The notes: generated by a model not told the origin, from the sequence alone. Positions 24,782 to 34,113 are shown, counted from the first letter of the stretch. The stretch: DNA of 64,000 nt from an uncultured SAR86 cluster bacterium (GCA_902596165.1 CACJSU010000006.1:1-64000); one strand, 5' to 3'. Translations and numbers: made by a program.

Positions 24782-26692
24782 ATGGAAATAAATAATAGTA
24801 CACATGATCTGGTAATTCGTAATGGAAAAATTATAGATGGTTCTGGGAAAAAACCATTTTTTGGTGATGTTGCTATTGATGACGGAAAAATTACATCAGT
24901 CGGAAAGATTGAGAACTCTGGCAAAGAGGAGTTTGATGCAAAAGGCAATTTGGTAACTCCTGGTTGGGTTGATATCCACACTCACTATGATGGACAGGTA
25001 TCTTGGGATCCCTATCTCACTCCTTCAAGCTGGCATGGTGTGACAACTGCCGTTATGGGAAATTGCGGCGTGGGATTTGCACCTGTGCGACCTGGAGATG
25101 AAAATTTTCTTATTCAATTAATGGAAGGTGTTGAGGATATTCCTGGCTCAGCATTGCACGAAGGAATTGATTGGGATTGGGAAACCTTTCCAGAATTTCT
25201 AGATGCCATTGATAAAAAAGAATTTGTTATGGATGTTGGATTTATGATGGGACATGGGCCTTTGAGAAGCTATGTGATGGGTTATGAGAGATGCCAAAAT
25301 CAAGTCGATGCATCTGATGAAGAGATCAGTAAAATGTCAGAACTTGTCACTGAAGCCATAGAGGCTGGAGCTCTTGGGTTTAGTACCTCTAGAACAGTTC
25401 TTCATAGAGATATATACGGGAAATATGTACCAGGCACTGAAGCTAGCTCAGAAGAAATGAGAGCCCTTGCATTTGGAGTTGATAAAGCTGGCGAAGGAAC
25501 GTTAGAAATTACATCTGACTGGCTAGATGAAGAGATGGAAATGTCTTGGATGAAGGAATATGTTAAAAAAAGTGATTGTGGATTGACTTTCCTTCAAACG
25601 AAAGGCGATGCAGTAAAAACAATTCTATTTTCTGAGGAGCACTTTCTTAAAGGTAAAAATATTCGACCCCAATTTCCAGGTAGAAATGTTGGTTTAATGT
25701 TTGGCTGGGAAACTTCAGTCAATCCGTTTATGCAGTTTCCAGCCTATAAAGAAATTGCTGATTTGCCTTTGGATCAAAAATATGAAATTTTAAAAGATCC
25801 TATTTTTAAAGAAAAATTACTCAATCAAGAGCCAGATTTTGAAACAGAAATAAGAGCAAGACTTGCAGACAATCCTTCCAATAAAACTAGAGAAGAAATT
25901 GCCCAAGATGTCGCACTTCCCACAACCATAACCTCTAACTACAAAACCCAATTCATTCTAGGAACTCCTCCAAACTATGAACCTAAAGAAGAAGATAGTA
26001 TCGCTTCAATAGCTTTGAGAAATAATATATCTGAGCTTGAGGTTATGTATGATGAGATGCTAAAAAATCAAGGAACCAATTTAATTTATGCCGCTTTTAC
26101 GCCATATGAAAAATACAAGCTTGATTTTGTTGAGCAGGCATATCGATTAAAGTCATCAGTTGCTGGAGGCAGTGACGGTGGTGCTCATTGTGGATTAATA
26201 TGTGATGCAAGCATGCCAACAACAAATATCTCGCATTGGGGAAGAGACAGAGAAGCGGGTAGAAAGTTTCCACTTGAGATGTTGATCAAGAAACAAACCA
26301 AAGATACCGCTGAGACCTTTGGTTTATTTGATCGAGGAGAAATAAAAGCCGGCATGCTGGCTGACATTAATATCATTGATTTTAATAAGTTAAATGTAAG
26401 TCATCCCACAATGATTCATGACCTTCCTTTAGGTGGAAGGCGCCTAGTACAAGATGCTACAGGTTATGTTGCCACCATAAAGAACGGTCAAGTAGTTTCT
26501 GAAAATGGGAAAGCAAACGGAGTGTTGCCAGGGAAACTGATTAGAGGAAAGCAAGTTTGTGAAGTAAAAACAGGCATATCAGAGGTTTCACTTTTCGATA
26601 AGACAATTCGACTTTTGGCAGTGAAAGTTTTAAGTTTTATTTGGAGATTCAGTGGAAAGTCTATGAAAACTACAATCGTTTCTGAGACTTAA
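24782..26692 (+). CDS. N-acyl-D-amino-acid deacylase family amidohydrolase
   Basis: 636-residue metal-dependent hydrolase of the D-aminoacylase group. The metal-binding H-x-H is His66/His68 in WVDIHTHYDGQVSWDP, followed by GNCGVGFAPVRPG (from ~93), a hallmark of this group. Later SVAGGSDGGAHCG carries the catalytic aspartate, and the C-terminal strands GMLADINIIDF and LPLGGRRL close the small beta domain. Expected reaction is hydrolysis of N-acyl-D-amino acids; many marine members have untested substrates. The next gene starts 6 bp on, so the two are probably cotranscribed. Confidence 0.88.
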   Translation: MEINNSTHDLVIRNGKIIDGSGKKPFFGDVAIDDGKITSVGKIENSGKEEFDAKGNLVTPGWVDIHTHYDGQVSWDPYLTPSSWHGVTTAVMGNCGVGFAPVRPGDENFLIQLMEGVEDIPGSALHEGIDWDWETFPEFLDAIDKKEFVMDVGFMMGHGPLRSYVMGYERCQNQVDASDEEISKMSELVTEAIEAGALGFSTSRTVLHRDIYGKYVPGTEASSEEMRALAFGVDKAGEGTLEITSDWLDEEMEMSWMKEYVKKSDCGLTFLQTKGDAVKTILFSEEHFLKGKNIRPQFPGRNVGLMFGWETSVNPFMQFPAYKEIADLPLDQKYEILKDPIFKEKLLNQEPDFETEIRARLADNPSNKTREEIAQDVALPTTITSNYKTQFILGTPPNYEPKEEDSIASIALRNNISELEVMYDEMLKNQGTNLIYAAFTPYEKYKLDFVEQAYRLKSSVAGGSDGGAHCGLICDASMPTTNISHWGRDREAGRKFPLEMLIKKQTKDTAETFGLFDRGEIKAGMLADINIIDFNKLNVSHPTMIHDLPLGGRRLVQDATGYVATIKNGQVVSENGKANGVLPGKLIRGKQVCEVKTGISEVSLFDKTIRLLAVKVLSFIWRFSGKSMKTTIVSET

Positions 26693-26698
26693 GTAGCT

Positions 26699-27463
26699 AT
26701 GAAGCCAGTTTGTTTAGTTTTAGGTGCGGGCGCTGGAATTGGCGGAACCGTTGCAAAAAAGTTTGCCTTAGAAGGCTATCACTCATGTTTATGCAGAAGG
26801 TCTGATCAAGACGGATTGGATAGATTGATATCGAATATTGAAGAAAAAGGTGGCTCTGCAAACGGCTACCTCATTAATGCCATTGAAGAAAATGTTCTTG
26901 AAGATTTAATTTTAAATATAGAAAAAGACTTAGGGCCTATTGAGGTTCTTGTATATAACCTTGGCGCTCAAACAGGAATGAAGCTTTTAAATGAGACTAC
27001 TTTAAAAGAATTTGAGTGGGGTTGGAGGATGGCTGACTTAGGATTATTTAGAGTAGCAAAAGTGTTAATGCCACTTATGGAAGAAAGAGGGTCAGGTACA
27101 TTTTTGGTTACTTCTGCAACAGCGGCTATGCGCGGAAACAAGAATCAACACTCCCATGCTGCAGCAATGGGTGGAAGGAGAATGCTATGTCAAACTCTAA
27201 ATGCTGAGTTTGCCTCAAAGGGAATTCATGTAGCCCATATTGTGGTTGATGGCATGGTTGATGCTCCGGATACTTTAGGCAAGATGCTGGGAAAAGAATT
27301 ATTTCAACAACTTAGAGAAACAAAAGGCATGGAGCATGATGGATTGATTCTGCCTGAGAGAGTTGCTGAAACATATTTTCACTTGTCTCAACAGCATCGA
27401 TCTGCTTGGAGTCATGAAGTCGATATTAGGGCTTTCTCAGATACAGCTTGGTGGAATCACTAG
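26699..27463 (+). CDS. SDR-fold protein with altered active site
   Basis: 254 residues with a short-chain dehydrogenase fold. The cofactor motif is GAGAGIG (Gly9-Gly15) and the N-x-G segment reads VYNLGAQ. The active-site serine is present (Ser139 in VTSATAA), but the Tyr-x3-Lys pair aligns with His153-x3-Met157 (HAAAMGG). A normal SDR would not be expected to reduce or oxidise without these. It may bind NAD(P) without ordinary catalysis or use other residues. Follows the D-aminoacylase gene by 6 bp; its stop overlaps convergent yggX by 4 bp. Confidence 0.8.
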   Translation: MKPVCLVLGAGAGIGGTVAKKFALEGYHSCLCRRSDQDGLDRLISNIEEKGGSANGYLINAIEENVLEDLILNIEKDLGPIEVLVYNLGAQTGMKLLNETTLKEFEWGWRMADLGLFRVAKVLMPLMEERGSGTFLVTSATAAMRGNKNQHSHAAAMGGRRMLCQTLNAEFASKGIHVAHIVVDGMVDAPDTLGKMLGKELFQQLRETKGMEHDGLILPERVAETYFHLSQQHRSAWSHEVDIRAFSDTAWWNH

Positions 27464-27729
27464 TCTAAAGCTTTAAAACCAGAAGCTTGCTCAACCTCTT
27501 CATTATTAAAGAATTTTTCCATCTGCTCTAGCAACCAAGAGCGAGCATCAGCCTGTGATAAGTCGAGATGCTTTTCATTAATAAGCGTTGTCTGATGAGA
27601 TTTCCAGGACTCCCATGCTTCCTGAGAGACTGTTTCCATTAACTCTAAGCCCTTTGGTCCTGGCATTGGGGGGACTGTCATAGCAGGTAAATCCTTTTGA
27701 AGTTTTTTACAAAAAACAGTTTTGCTCAT
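27460..27729 (-). CDS. yggX: Fe(2+)-trafficking protein YggX
   Basis: Small protein linked to iron-sulfur cluster protection from oxidation. 89 residues, normal length. Features: N-terminal KTVFCKKLQKDLPAM with the conserved cysteine, PPMPGPKGLELMETVSQEAW, and the C-terminal RSWLLEQMEKFFNNE. It follows mutY with a 4-bp overlap. mutY-yggX is a conserved gammaproteobacterial pair, sensible because MutY carries a 4Fe-4S cluster. Confidence 0.97.
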   Translation of the reverse strand: MSKTVFCKKLQKDLPAMTVPPMPGPKGLELMETVSQEAWESWKSHQTTLINEKHLDLSQADARSWLLEQMEKFFNNEEVEQASGFKALD

Positions 27730-28727
27730 AATTCTTTAATAACTTTGATTATAGGTTTAGGTAGTCCATATTCATCTATTCTATCCTTTTTTATCCATTT
27801 ATATGTTTTATTGGTTTCTATTTCTTGTTCTTTTAATGATGAGTAGGTTTTTAAATTTATTTCCAGTCTTCTATGTGTAAGCTCATGCTTAATTTTTTCC
27901 TTAGTTGCGAGCTTAAAATTTTTGATGTGATTTTTTATAGATCCTGAATCAAAAGGCAGCCAAAGATTCTTCCATATTGAATCAGTTTCATTCTTTACGA
28001 GCAATAAAGATTTTTTAGTCTGTACTAATGATAAATTCATAACAATTACTTTTTTTGCCGATGCTGTTTTATTTTTTTTTATTGATCTAACCTTGAATGC
28101 TGACAAGCATTGAGAATTGACCGGACATTCATCGCAAGATGGATTTGATGGCGTGCAAATCGTTGCTCCCAGATCCATAATTCCTTGTGTGTAAGAAAAG
28201 CAATCATCTCTACTCACCATTTCCTTAGACAGTTTCCAAAGTTCAGCCTCTTTTAGTAGATCTAATTCTTTTTTTAAGAATCTTGATATAACTCTTTTAA
28301 CATTTCCATCAAGTATTGGATGAGGATCAAGATAGGCTAATGACATAATTGCCCCAGCAGTTGATTTACCAATTCCTGGTAATTCTATGATTTGTTGAAA
28401 TTGATTCGGAAATCTATTCCCATAATTGTTTTTTATAATTTCCTTTGTAGCAAATATATTTCTAGCCCTACGATAGAACCCTAATCCTGACCATGCAGCT
28501 AAAACTTGATCTTCGCTTGCTTCAGCCAATCTTTTTTGAGACGGGAATTTTTTAATAAAATTTTTAAAATAAGGTACGACTGTTTTGACTTGGGTCTGCT
28601 GCAGCATGATTTCTGAGATCCAAATTCTATAGGGGGTAACTTTTTTTCGCCATGGTAAATCATGTCTGCCATGGTTCAAGTACCACTGAACAACTTGCTG
28701 AGAGAAAAGTTGATATCGCTTATTCAA
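27726..28727 (-). CDS. mutY: A/G-specific adenine DNA glycosylase
   Basis: Removes adenine mispaired with 8-oxoguanine. 333 residues. Seen: [27 protein letters not shown] at the N-terminus (in part), helix-hairpin-helix [13 protein letters not shown] with the catalytic aspartate after it ([10 protein letters not shown]), and the 4Fe-4S ligands C-x6-C-x2-C-x5-C in [20 protein letters not shown]-terminal Nudix-like domain follows ([13 protein letters not shown]). Its start overlaps the gpmA 3' end by 8 bp. Confidence 0.97.
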   Translation of the reverse strand: MNKRYQLFSQQVVQWYLNHGRHDLPWRKKVTPYRIWISEIMLQQTQVKTVVPYFKNFIKKFPSQKRLAEASEDQVLAAWSGLGFYRRARNIFATKEIIKNNYGNRFPNQFQQIIELPGIGKSTAGAIMSLAYLDPHPILDGNVKRVISRFLKKELDLLKEAELWKLSKEMVSRDDCFSYTQGIMDLGATICTPSNPSCDECPVNSQCLSAFKVRSIKKNKTASAKKVIVMNLSLVQTKKSLLLVKNETDSIWKNLWLPFDSGSIKNHIKNFKLATKEKIKHELTHRRLEINLKTYSSLKEQEIETNKTYKWIKKDRIDEYGLPKPIIKVIKEL

Positions 28728-29346
28728 AGAGATTTTCTTTTAAGATTGGTTCCTTGCTACCATCGAAAGAGTAAATTATTGGCGCACCTGTTGGAATCTC
28801 AAGTGCTATTACCTCATCCTTTGATAAATTATCAAGCTGCATTACCAAAGATCTAAGTGAATTTCCGTGCGCAGCCACTAAAATGTTTTCTCCTTCTAAA
28901 AGCTTTGGCAAGATTGAAGAATTAAAATAAGGCAAAACCCTTTCTGCAGTATTTTTTAGGCTCTCGCCGCCAGGAGGAGGTACATCATAGGATCTTCTCC
29001 AAATATGAACCTGCTCTTCGCCCCATTCTTTTCTGGCATCATCCTTATTTAAACCAGAAAGATCTCCATAATCTCTTTCATTCAAAGCTTGATTTTTTAT
29101 AACCTGAATATCTGTTTGAGCTATGCTCTCTAAAATCATTTGACCTGTGATTTGCGCTCGCTTCAAAGCAGAAGTAAACATCATGGAAAATTTAATATTT
29201 CTTTCTTTGATAAGGATGCCGGCATTGGAAGCCTCTTTTTCGCCAACTTTAGTCAGCCCTGGATCCTTCCAACCAGTAAATAAATTTTTGGCGTTCCACT
29301 CACTTTGTCCATGACGCACAAGCACTAAAAAATTTTGCTCTTTCAT
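28720..29346 (-). CDS. gpmA: 2,3-bisphosphoglycerate-dependent phosphoglycerate mutase, short form
   Basis: Glycolytic interconversion of 3- and 2-phosphoglycerate. 208 residues against ~250 in E. coli; the shorter type common in alphaproteobacteria. The phosphohistidine is His12 in [22 protein letters not shown]-type segment reads [13 protein letters not shown], then [15 protein letters not shown] and the second histidine in [12 protein letters not shown]. Overlaps mutY by 8 bp. Divergent from the rhodanese gene. Confidence 0.94.
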   Translation of the reverse strand: MKEQNFLVLVRHGQSEWNAKNLFTGWKDPGLTKVGEKEASNAGILIKERNIKFSMMFTSALKRAQITGQMILESIAQTDIQVIKNQALNERDYGDLSGLNKDDARKEWGEEQVHIWRRSYDVPPPGGESLKNTAERVLPYFNSSILPKLLEGENILVAAHGNSLRSLVMQLDNLSKDEVIALEIPTGAPIIYSFDGSKEPILKENLFE

Positions 29347-29385
29347 AATATAAACCTCACCATTAAATATATTTTAAGCGATAAT

Positions 29386-29811
29386 ATGCAAATGCTAGAA
29401 TTCAATTTATTTTTAATAGACTATTGGTACTTCTCTGTTCCTTTGTTTCTTTCAATTATTCTATGGTTTAGATCAGAAACAAGACGAGGCGGTCATCGAG
29501 TGGACTGCAATCAGTTGACTAATTTAGTGAATAAGGAATCTGCCTGTTTGGTGGATGTGAGGCCTAAAAGTGAATTTGAAACAGGGGCAATAGCTGGATC
29601 AATTAACATTCCCTTTGAGGAACTTGATAATAGAAATGATGAATTATTAAAAGAAAAAGAAAACCCATTGGTGTTAATTTGCAAGATGGGAAGAAATGCA
29701 GCTTTAGCTGGTGAAAAGATGCAAAAGTATGGATATAACAAAACCCATGTTTTGAAAGGGGGAATTACCACTTGGCAGCAAGAAGGACTTCCGCTGGTTA
29801 AAGTAAAATAA
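29386..29811 (+). CDS. Membrane-anchored rhodanese-like protein (YibN-like)
   Basis: One rhodanese domain behind a single N-terminal membrane helix. The frame is open from 29335, overlapping gpmA, but the ATG at 29386 (or 29392) places the hydrophobic segment FNLFLIDYWYFSVPLFLSII at the N-terminus, as in E. coli YibN. The domain runs CNQLTNLVNKESACLVDVRP to the active-site loop LICKMGRNAALA, whose cysteine would carry the persulfide. About 141 residues. Followed 3 bp later by the DUF2141 gene, and by grxC, so a small redox/sulfur cluster is likely. Confidence 0.88.
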   Translation: MQMLEFNLFLIDYWYFSVPLFLSIILWFRSETRRGGHRVDCNQLTNLVNKESACLVDVRPKSEFETGAIAGSINIPFEELDNRNDELLKEKENPLVLICKMGRNAALAGEKMQKYGYNKTHVLKGGITTWQQEGLPLVKVK

Positions 29812-29814
29812 TCT

Positions 29815-30252
29815 ATGAATTTTTGTAATAAATTTTTTCCACTTCTTCTGCTTTTTGCTTTTAATATTTCAGCTGATGAATTAACCATTAATATATCGGG
29901 GCAAACCAAAGAAGGGGTATTGTCTTTGGCTATTTATGATAATGCTGAAGCATACAATTATTCTGTTAAGGGAGAAAAGCGATCAGAAGAAGGCGTATTT
30001 TCTGGGATAGAGAGTTTTATAGAGCTGAAAGAAATCCATGAGTTTGTTATTGATCTGCCAGAGGGGGTCTATGCAATTGCTCTTTTTGTTGATGCTAATA
30101 AAAATTTAAAAATTGACAAAAATTTTCTTGGTATTCCAAAAGAGCAATTTGGGTTCTCTAATAATGCTATGGGAAAATTATCCGCACCTTCTTTTGAGCA
30201 GGCAAAGTTTGAGGTTCGGGGAGATACTTTGCAAAATATAAAATTAAAATAA
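29815..30252 (+). CDS. DUF2141 family exported protein
   Basis: 145 residues with a signal peptide (FFPLLLLFAFNISA, cleavage after ~residue 21). The mature part matches the DUF2141 pattern: an SGQTKEGVLSLAIYDN strand, LPEGVYAIALFVDANKNLKID, then GIPKEQFGFSNNA. The VDANKNLKID stretch resembles a calcium-binding loop. Function unknown; periplasmic location is expected. Lies between the rhodanese gene and grxC. Confidence 0.87.
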   Translation: MNFCNKFFPLLLLFAFNISADELTINISGQTKEGVLSLAIYDNAEAYNYSVKGEKRSEEGVFSGIESFIELKEIHEFVIDLPEGVYAIALFVDANKNLKIDKNFLGIPKEQFGFSNNAMGKLSAPSFEQAKFEVRGDTLQNIKLK

Positions 30253-30266
30253 TTAATAATTTAATC

Positions 30267-30518
30267 ATGAAGGATGTAATCATATATACAACGAAAACTT
30301 GCCCATACTGCTACAAAGCAAAAAGTTTATTAAAAAGTTTGGATATTCCCTATAAAGAAGTTTCTGTCGATTTTAATTCTAAGCTCAGAGCCGAAATGGC
30401 ATCAAAGGCTGGAAAAACATCTGTTCCTCAAATATGGTTTGGCGAAGATCATATTGGGGGATGTGATGATTTACATGCACTGCATTCAGCTGGTAATTTA
30501 CTCCAGTCTTTAAGTTAG
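30267..30518 (+). CDS. grxC: Glutaredoxin 3
   Basis: Dithiol glutaredoxin that reduces disulfides with glutathione. 83 residues, normal length. Active site CPYC in YTTKTCPYCYKAKSLL, the cis-proline TSVPQIWFG and the C-terminal GGCDDLHALH glutathione-binding segment. In many gammaproteobacteria grxC follows a yibN-like rhodanese gene, as here. The stop overlaps convergent ntrC by 4 bp. Confidence 0.97.
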   Translation: MKDVIIYTTKTCPYCYKAKSLLKSLDIPYKEVSVDFNSKLRAEMASKAGKTSVPQIWFGEDHIGGCDDLHALHSAGNLLQSLS

Positions 30519-31903
30519 GCTTGTTGCGCCTTAATTTTTTTTGAAAGAGTATTTCTTCCAAGGCCTAAAACTTTTGCTGCCTCTTGTTTTTTGCCACCAG
30601 TTTTTTCTAGAGCAAAATCAATCATGACTTTGTCCAATGCTGGTTCGATGATTTCAAGCATATTCTCTGAATTGCTTTGATAAATTTCACCTAGCCATTT
30701 AGAAAAACCTGATTGCCAGTCATCACTTTGTGCATGAGGTGGCTCGCCATTATTAATAATTTCACTGGGTAGATCTTCTAATTCAACATTTAAAGTTGGT
30801 GCCATGAGCGCAATCCAATAACATGTATTCTCTAATTGCCTCACATTTCCAGGCCAATCATATTGAGTTAAAGCCAGGAGAGCTTCTGGAGAAAGTACTT
30901 TTGGATCATCCATTAATGAATCTGCATGTCTTTTCAAAAAAGCAGAGGATAGGTCACCAATATCTTCTTTTCGTTGTCTTAGAGGCGGGACATCAATTCT
31001 GATTACATTTAACCTGTAGTAAAGATCTTCTCTAAAGGTACCAGAAGCAACCAGTGATTCTAGGCTTTGGTGGGTAGCCGCAAGAATTCGAACATCTACC
31101 TTAATTGGCTTATCTCCGCCAACTCGAAAAAATTCTTTATTAGATAGCACTCTAAGTAAGCGGGTTTGTGTCTCAAGAGGCATATCTCCAATCTCGTCAA
31201 GAAAGAGTGTGCCTCCATTTGCCTGTTCAAATCTACCGATTCTTTGCTCAACAGCACCTGTAAAAGCCCCTTTTTCATGTCCAAATAATTCTGATTCAAT
31301 TAATTCTTTTGGAATATCAGCCATATTTAGGGCTATAAAAGGCATGTCATGTCTAGGGCTATTTTTATGCAAAGATTTAGATACTAGCTCTTTGCCTGTT
31401 CCAGACTCTCCTTGAATGAGAACAGTTGCATTTGTGTTAGCAAGCTTTCCAATTGATCTAAAAACAATTTGCATTGAGGGAGCCGAACCAATGATCTCTG
31501 ATTTAGACACTTTTTTTGGTTTGGCATCTTTATGCTCTTCTAAGGCTTTTTTAACCGTAACAATTGCTTCTTCTAAATCAAAAGGCTTAGGTATATATTC
31601 AAAAGCGCCCCCTCCGTATGAATCTATTGCAGCCTGCATGTCCGTAAATGCAGTCATAATTATGACTGGTAATTTGTCATAATTATTTTTTACGTGTTTC
31701 AATAAATCATAGCCATGCATTCCTGGCATTTTTATATCTGAAATAATTAAATCTGGCTTTTCATCATTTAAAGCATCTATCAATGATTCACCATCTGCAA
31801 AGGTTGCAATCTCAAGACCAGCAATTTTCAGGCCTTCTTCGAGAACCATGCGAATAGCCTCATCATCATCAGCAATCCAAACTTTAGGCACTTTGAGCAC
31901 CAT
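30515..31903 (-). CDS. ntrC: Nitrogen regulator NtrC, sigma-54 activator
   Basis: Response regulator that activates sigma-54 promoters under nitrogen limitation. 462 residues: receiver domain with phospho-acceptor Asp56 (LIISDIKMPG), AAA+ domain with Walker A GESGTGKE (165-172) and the sigma-54 contact loop GAFTGA (212-217), and a C-terminal Fis-type helix-turn-helix (KQEAAKVLGLGRNTLSKKI). Overlaps ntrB by 20 bp. Its likely targets include the NtrC-type palindromes before the glutamine synthetase gene. Confidence 0.97.
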   Translation of the reverse strand: MVLKVPKVWIADDDEAIRMVLEEGLKIAGLEIATFADGESLIDALNDEKPDLIISDIKMPGMHGYDLLKHVKNNYDKLPVIIMTAFTDMQAAIDSYGGGAFEYIPKPFDLEEAIVTVKKALEEHKDAKPKKVSKSEIIGSAPSMQIVFRSIGKLANTNATVLIQGESGTGKELVSKSLHKNSPRHDMPFIALNMADIPKELIESELFGHEKGAFTGAVEQRIGRFEQANGGTLFLDEIGDMPLETQTRLLRVLSNKEFFRVGGDKPIKVDVRILAATHQSLESLVASGTFREDLYYRLNVIRIDVPPLRQRKEDIGDLSSAFLKRHADSLMDDPKVLSPEALLALTQYDWPGNVRQLENTCYWIALMAPTLNVELEDLPSEIINNGEPPHAQSDDWQSGFSKWLGEIYQSNSENMLEIIEPALDKVMIDFALEKTGGKKQEAAKVLGLGRNTLSKKIKAQQA

Positions 31904-32972
31904 TGATACTATTGCTAGATATAGGAATTAATATAGAGAATAGTGTCTGATCATCTTTCCGGTCAAATGATATTGCGCCACCATGGATTCTTACAATATC
32001 TTGAGAGATAGACAGTCCTATACCTGAGCCATTTTCCTTACCAGATATCATTGGAAAGAATATTTGGTCTTTAATTTCTGGATTTATTCCAGGACCATTA
32101 TCTTTAACAATAATTTCAGCCAAGGTGCTATGAACGGTTCCATTGATCGGTTGTCTGTATGAAATTTTAGTTTGAACGCCGATATAAGGTTCTTCGGAAT
32201 AATTTGTAGATGCGTGAACCGCATTTTGAGTAATATTAATTAACGCTTGAATAAATAAATTTTTATCACCATAAATTTCAGGGATGCTTGGGTCATAATT
32301 CCTATCTATGATTAAGTTTTCTTGAGATTCAGCATTGCTTAATGCCAACACTCTTTGTAAAGACTCATGTAAATTAAAATATTCAAAGGTTGGTTTTTTT
32401 GCTGGAGTTAATATTCTTGTAACAATTTCATTTAACCTATCTGTTTCTTCTTCAATAATTTTTAAAAATTTTTTTGAAAAATCATCAACATATTTAGACT
32501 TTAAAATTTGAGCGCTACCCTTAATTCCTGACAAAGGATTTTTAACTTCATGAGCTAAAGTTCTAGCCAAGCCCGCAGCTATTTTTTGTGTTGAAAAACT
32601 TCTTGTTGAATCTATTATTTTATTAAGATTATCAATACTCACCGCTTCTATAAAAATAAGATTTTTTTTCTCTGAAAAAGTTATTGTTAGATCTACTGTT
32701 CTTGAAGTTCCAGACTGATGAACAATTTCAAAGTCCCGCTTGGTAACAGATCCTGTATTCTCTCTAGTTTTTTTGAGAATCTCATTGATTTGAGAGCCTG
32801 TTTCTTCATCAAGCAAAGAGGAGATAGTTTTTTCAGTAAATTTTGAAGAGTCACTAATCCAGTTCGCTGCTTTTGCTGCATCATTGATCCACAACAATTG
32901 AAAATTATCTCCGTCTAAAATAATAATTTCAGTATTTAAATTATCAAATGCTTTAAACTCTGTGAAATCCAT
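31884..32972 (-). CDS. ntrB: Nitrogen sensor histidine kinase NtrB
   Basis: Phosphorylates NtrC when nitrogen is short; in known systems its activity is set by PII protein. 362 residues with no membrane segment. N-terminal PAS-like domain (~8-110), H-box with His141 in LARTLAHEVKNPLSGIKGSA, N-box NITQNAVHAS, and G-boxes VKDNGPGINPEI and ENGSGIGLSISQDIV. Cytoplasmic. No glnB gene is in the window. Preceded by the terminator of the glutamine synthetase gene, so it needs its own promoter or read-through. Confidence 0.96.
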   Translation of the reverse strand: MDFTEFKAFDNLNTEIIILDGDNFQLLWINDAAKAANWISDSSKFTEKTISSLLDEETGSQINEILKKTRENTGSVTKRDFEIVHQSGTSRTVDLTITFSEKKNLIFIEAVSIDNLNKIIDSTRSFSTQKIAAGLARTLAHEVKNPLSGIKGSAQILKSKYVDDFSKKFLKIIEEETDRLNEIVTRILTPAKKPTFEYFNLHESLQRVLALSNAESQENLIIDRNYDPSIPEIYGDKNLFIQALINITQNAVHASTNYSEEPYIGVQTKISYRQPINGTVHSTLAEIIVKDNGPGINPEIKDQIFFPMISGKENGSGIGLSISQDIVRIHGGAISFDRKDDQTLFSILIPISSNSINGAQSA

Positions 32973-32983
32973 AATTCTTACCT

Positions 32984-33017
32984 AAAAAATAAAGCCCTTT
33001 GGAAGAAAGGGCTTTAT
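32984..33017 (-). terminator. Intrinsic terminator of the glutamine synthetase gene
   Basis: A perfect 12-bp stem (ATAAAGCCCTTT / AAAGGGCTTTAT) with a 5-base loop ends in a T-run when read on the minus strand. It lies between the glutamine synthetase stop and the ntrB start and would keep high synthetase transcription from flooding ntrBC, as in the E. coli glnA-glnL gap. Confidence 0.9.
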
Positions 33018-33052
33018 ATATTTTTCAGTGAGATAGCTATTCAATTTTTAAT

Positions 33053-34033
33053 TTATTTTGTCAGTGTTCCAACAATGTGAGCTAAGATTTTATACGGATC
33101 CGCATTTGAAGCTGGTCTTCTGTCTTCAAGATAGCCGTTCCAATTATGCTCGACTGTATAAACAGGAATTCTTATGCTTGCCCCGCGGTCGCTGACACCA
33201 TAAGAGAATGTATCAATGCTTTGAGTTTCATGTAAACCTGTGAGCCTCATGTCATTATCAGAGCCATAGGCTGCAATACCTTCCTCATGGACTTCACCAA
33301 GCTTGTCACAATAAGAAGAAAATAATTCTTCTGACCCTCTAGATCTCATCTCTTCATTCGAAAAGTTGGTATGCATTCCTGAACCATTCCAGTCACCAGT
33401 TTTAGGTTTTGGGTGAATATTTACGCCCACACCATACTCTTCAGCAATTTTATAAAGCATGTATCTACTGACCCAAAGATCATCTGCAGCTTTAATACCT
33501 TTTCCAAGGCACTGATACTCCCATTGTCCTAGTGCAACTTCAGCATTAGTACCTGTTAATGTAATTCCTAAATCTAAGCAGGCCTGTAAGTGGTGGTCAG
33601 AGATTTCTCTCCCAACAACATTGCCTGCACCAACACCACAATAAAAATCACCCTGAGCACGAGGCTCTCCATTTTCCCAGCCAAGAGGTTCGCCAGTTTC
33701 AGGATCTGTAAAGAAAAATTCTTGCTCAAATCCAAACCACCACTCATCAGTCACAACTGCTTCAGCTGCAGCACGGAAATTTGATGGATGGGTGGTATGA
33801 TCAGCCGATTGAACCTGCGTCATAACTAGGTCATGGCCATTAGGATTTTCATATGTTTGAACTGGAAGAAGTAAGCAGTCTGAGCTTCCGCCCTCGGCTT
33901 GTTGTGTTGATGAGCCATCGAAAGACCAGTCTGGTGGTCTATTTGCATCAGTAGCTTTAACTTTGCTTCTCATTGATGGTTCTGGCTGATATCCATCAAG
34001 CCATATATATTCGTAAGTTTTATAATTTGACAT
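33053..34033 (-). CDS. glnII: Glutamine synthetase type II (eukaryote-like)
   Basis: Makes glutamine from glutamate, ammonia and ATP. 326 residues, whereas bacterial GSI is ~470. The sequence is clearly GSII: WSFDGSST at 37-43, WFGFEQEFFF (99-108), LGITLTGTNAEVALGQWEYQ (155-174), IHPKPKTGDWNGSGMHTNFS (206-225) and GASIRIP. The GSI adenylylation-site tyrosine region is absent, so control should be transcriptional. The ATG has an AGGAG 7 bp ahead and lies downstream of a sigma-54 promoter. It occupies the place where gammaproteobacteria normally have GSI glnA before ntrBC. Confidence 0.95.
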   Translation of the reverse strand: MSNYKTYEYIWLDGYQPEPSMRSKVKATDANRPPDWSFDGSSTQQAEGGSSDCLLLPVQTYENPNGHDLVMTQVQSADHTTHPSNFRAAAEAVVTDEWWFGFEQEFFFTDPETGEPLGWENGEPRAQGDFYCGVGAGNVVGREISDHHLQACLDLGITLTGTNAEVALGQWEYQCLGKGIKAADDLWVSRYMLYKIAEEYGVGVNIHPKPKTGDWNGSGMHTNFSNEEMRSRGSEELFSSYCDKLGEVHEEGIAAYGSDNDMRLTGLHETQSIDTFSYGVSDRGASIRIPVYTVEHNWNGYLEDRRPASNADPYKILAHIVGTLTK

Positions 34034-34072
34034 TCTATTTCTCCTAAAAATTTTAAGTACTTAACTTAAATA

Positions 34073-34088
34073 TGCAATATCTATGCCA
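34073..34088 (-). promoter_or_regulatory. Sigma-54 promoter (-24/-12) of the glutamine synthetase gene
   Basis: On the minus strand the sequence is TGGCATAGATATTGCA, matching TGGCAC-N5-TTGCA with one difference and with exactly 10 bases between GG and GC. Transcription should start near 34062, giving a leader of about 28 nt before the start codon. Confidence 0.88.
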
Positions 34089-34094
34089 ATATAA

Positions 34095-34113
34095 TTGCAC
34101 AAAAAATGTGCAA
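34095..34113. promoter_or_regulatory. NtrC-type binding site, proximal
   Basis: Inverted repeat TTGCAC-A6T-GTGCAA. The core TGCAC-N7-GTGCA is the NtrC site pattern (TGCACC-N5-GGTGCA with the inner C/G pair lost). Centre about 42 bp upstream of the predicted start, closer than usual enhancers, so it could also modulate or repress. Confidence 0.8.
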
